From assembly GCA_046351395.1 (NCBI GenBank), contig JAXLYP010000041.1, positions 7,949 to 71,948 of the forward strand: a DNA stretch of 64,000 nt, in the 5' to 3' direction. Origin of the DNA: CAYYKK01 sp046351395. Its GTDB lineage: Bacteria; Myxococcota_A; Polyangia; Polyangiales; Polyangiaceae. Within the stretch, counting starts at the first letter, position 1; each line of letters opens with the position of its first letter. Positions 61,796 through 64,000 of this stretch are shown piece by piece. The notes under the pieces were generated by a model, which had not been told where the DNA came from, did no database searches, and saw nothing but the letters and a program-made list of their open reading frames with translations. Both the position numbers and the translations under genes were made by a program.

Positions 61796-62977
61796 GTGAA
61801 GACCTCGACGGCGGCGCGCGTCGCCCTGATGGCTGCGACCTCGGCGGGCCTCTCGCTCGCGATGGGCTGTTCGCCCTCACCCCGCCCGATCGAGGAGCCC
61901 GTGGACGTCGATCCCGTGGGGACCGCGGCGAAGACGTCCGCGACCGTCGCGCGCGCTCCGAGCGCCGAACCGCTCCCGAGCGCGACCGCCGTCGCCGCGC
62001 CCGAGGGGTGCACTCCCGAGGTGTACTGCAGGCCCCGGCGGACACCGCCCAAGTCCTCGGGGACGGGGCCGCCCCGGATCCGAACGCGCCGGATCTCACG
62101 GTGTACGACAAGGATGGCTGCGTCGCGCGCGATGTCGTCGGGAACACGTGCAACGGCATCCGCGCGTTCGACGGACCGACCGTGAAGCATGGGGAGTGCT
62201 GCTCTCGATCTGCGTGCAGTGCCATGCGGCCGGCCCCTCGTGATCGAGGGCGCATGCGCACACTCGCTCGAGCGGCGGGCAGGCTGAGCCTGCCCCCGGC
62301 GCGGGGCGGGAAGGAGCGGCGTGCGCGCGCTCCGCGCTCGCCTGAAAGAGCCGCGGGCGGTTCGGGCGCCCGTCCCTGATCGCGTCGTTCTTGTGGGCTC
62401 GGCCATCGCTCACTCGCGTTAGGCCGCCGGCGGCGCCTCGTCAGCGCTCTTGCAGGGCTCAGAGATCAAGCACGGCTCGGCTACGGCCTCGAAGCCCAGG
62501 CGCATGGGCAAGGCCGAGCGCGATGAATCCTCTCCATGGATGAGATCGCCGGCGGCCTCGCGAGATCGCGCCGCGGCCGTGCGCGATGGCTGCGTCGGCG
62601 AGACGCTCTCGGCGCTCGCGGCGAACCGCGCGCGCTCGAGCAGTGCGAGGACCCCGACGGCGCGCGTGGTGCTCGAGCATGGCGCAAGGCCTGCTCGCGG
62701 CGGCCGCTGTTCAAGGTCATCGCCTTGGCCATCCTCGAGGTGGCGGACGCCTGGTGCCGAGATCGCCTGGGCATCGACGCGCGGATCGCGGAGGACTCCA
62801 GACCTGCTCGCCTCGTCGGCGCGCGCGGCGCCCGCCCCGAGGGAGAACCCTGGCTCGAGCATGGACAGGCTCGACGATGCGGAGCTGGATCGCGTGGCGC
62901 GCGAGGCGCGGGACGAGGTGCTCGCGCCGTGCTTCGAGCGACTGATGAGCTCCGCTCCCCGGCGACTCTCCACGTGA
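61796..62977 (+). pseudogene. Ferritin-like domain protein with lipoprotein N-terminus, frameshifted
   Basis: GTG 61796 opens a signal peptide with lipobox (LSLAMGC) and a Pro/Ala linker. After EGCTPEVYCR the reading changes frame into DTAQVLGDGAAPDPNAPDLTVYDKDGCVARDVVGNTCNG, with CGRPLVIEGA at about 62230. Further on, frames contain RDGCVGETLSALAANRA and a C-terminal helix (DAELDRVAREARDEVLAPCFERLM), which fit the ferritin-like proteins that follow such lipoprotein N-termini in myxobacteria. The middle is shortened and frames change at least three times. Confidence 0.72.
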
Positions 62978-62992
62978 GATGCTGTCGCGGTT

Positions 62993-63009
62993 CGCCTCGT
63001 ACCGAGGCG
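62993..63009. repeat. Perfect hairpin in gap between pseudogenes
   Basis: CGCCTCG-TAC-CGAGGCG, seven base pairs with a three-base loop, followed by an unusually AT-rich patch (63010-63085) for this genome. It may be a terminator-like relic, or mark the promoter region of the truncated kinase. Confidence 0.45.
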
Positions 63010-63138
63010 TTCTGACACACTGTTTCGACCGAGATACGACAGACAATCAATCTGGTTAGTCGACTTTCGCGCGGGTAAATTACCCCCGTGGCGCCTCGTG
63101 GCACGGACGGATCGAGGAGCGAAAGGACTAGGGAGCCC

Positions 63139-64000
63139 ATGCAGGACCAGCAACGGGACGCCACGGGCGTCGCGCGCGCTCGACGTCATCGACCGCCAGT
63201 CGCGGCACCTCGTGAAGCTCGTGGACGATCTGCTCGACGTCGCGCGGATCACGCATGGAAAAGTCGTCCTCCTGCCCGAGCCGCTCGATCTCGTCGAGAC
63301 GCTGAAGGGCGTGTGCGCCGCGCTCGAACCGCTCGCGGCCCAGAGTGGGCTCGCGATCGCGCTCGGTGGGGTGGGCTCGCTCCCCATCGAGGGGGATCGG
63401 CTCCGCGTGGAGCAGATCTTCGGGAACATCGTGGGCAACGCCGTGAAGTACACGCCGGAGGGCGGCCGGGTGTCCGTGCACGCCTCGGCGGAGGAGGGCG
63501 ACGCGGTCGTGCGCGTGCGCGACACCGGGATCGGCATTGGGCCGGACATGCTGGCGCACGTGTTCCACGTGTTCGCGCAGGCCGACCGGACGCTCGATCG
63601 CGCGAACGGCGGTCTGGGCCTCGGGCTCACGGTCGTGCGGAGTTTGGTGGAGCTGCACGGCGGCTCCGTGGAGGCGAAGAGCGAGGGCATCGGTCGCGGC
63701 AGCGAGTTCGTCGTGCGGTTCGCGCGCCGCGACGCAGCGCATGCGAGCGACGTGGCTCCCCGCGCCGCGCGCCCCGAGGACAAGCCGGGGCGCAAGCGCG
63801 TGGTCGCGGTGGAGGACAACGAGGACATGCGCGAGATGCTCGCGGAGCTCCTGTCCCTCGCGGGGCACGAGCTGTCCCTCGCGGCGGACGGGCCGGAGGG
63901 CCTCGCGCGGATCCTCGAGCTCCGCCCCGACGTCGCGTTCGTGGACGTCGGCCTGCCCGGGTTCGACGGGTTCGAGGTGGCGCGGCGCGCGCGCGCGGCG
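63139..64000 (+). pseudogene. Truncated hybrid histidine kinase (3' end outside window)
   Basis: The open frame from about 63173 encodes the second helix of a DHp domain (RALDVIDRQSRHLVKLVDDLLDVARITHG), an HATPase (EQIFGNIVGNAVKYTPEGG near 63412, DTGIGIG near 63520, GGLGLGLTVV near 63607) and the start of a receiver domain (VVAVEDNEDMREML, DVAFVDVGLPGFDGFEV) up to base 64000. The first DHp helix with the phospho-accepting His is missing. The nearest ATG (63139, with a good upstream site) is in a different frame, so the gene looks 5'-truncated and frameshifted. It may be rescued only if a start exists that I cannot see. Confidence 0.8.

Noticed and set aside
62993..63009. Hairpin as a rho-independent terminator
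   Set aside because: No T-run follows, and the neighbouring gene is broken, so a terminator call is not supported.

Overview
This is a high-GC (about 70%) chromosomal segment that looks like a myxobacterium of the order Polyangiales. The pointers are: many lipoproteins with Ser/Thr/Gly-rich linkers after the lipobox, type VI secretion (T6SS) clusters with DUF2169 adaptors, a DUF4215/P-domain Cys-rich surface protein, PrkA, remnants of Hanks-type kinases and hybrid histidine kinases, and frequent GTG starts with 4-bp gene overlaps. No rRNA, tRNA or CRISPR array was recognised.

Layout. 1-9.0 kb (+): a T6SS spike/cargo operon. It holds a VgrG running in from the left with a C39-like cysteine peptidase tail, two unknown proteins (possible immunity or accessory), a second VgrG, a spike-like accessory, and two DUF2169 adaptors flanking an unknown protein. 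9.1-20.3 kb: housekeeping and regulatory genes, namely an M15/DUF882 peptidase, a GAF protein with a receiver-like protein, an alpha/beta-hydrolase fused to an HD (SpoT-like) domain, a rhomboid protease, an SDR/LysR pair with a clear operator, an M16 peptidase and a Uma2 protein. 20.4-33.1 kb: PrkA, a set of lipoproteins including a 1,035-aa Cys-repeat protein, a YjbQ protein and a GT51 transglycosylase. 33.3-39.6 kb: a frameshifted methyltransferase, a CBS protein, a LysR with tyrosine-catabolic hmgA-hpd, and a beta-CASP RNase-like protein. 39.8-51.4 kb: a diheme cytochrome / MauG peroxidase / beta-helix locus, split by a second T6SS module (VgrG with a peptidoglycan-binding domain, a frameshifted accessory, a metzincin-type zinc protease and a HEAT-repeat protein). 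The left boundary of the insert carries duplicated, broken 3' ends of the cytochrome and peroxidase genes plus MITE-like elements. 51.5-58.1 kb: lipoprotein, metallophosphoesterase, L,D-transpeptidase and TfoX-like genes. 58.3-64.0 kb: a decay zone holding a histidine kinase, a Ser/Thr kinase and a ferritin-like protein, all broken by multiple frameshifts, then a truncated hybrid histidine kinase running off the right edge.

Two dispersed non-coding element families are visible by eye. One is a roughly 180-bp element with CTAGAGCACCGAA termini, with copies at 12.8 and 40.95 kb. The other has AGCAGG(T/C)TGTTGAA-like termini, with copies at 41.13 and 59.9 kb. The most interesting biology is the two cargo-bearing VgrG modules (C39-like protease; metzincin protease with PG-binding and HEAT partners) and the rearrangement history of the cytochrome locus around the second one.
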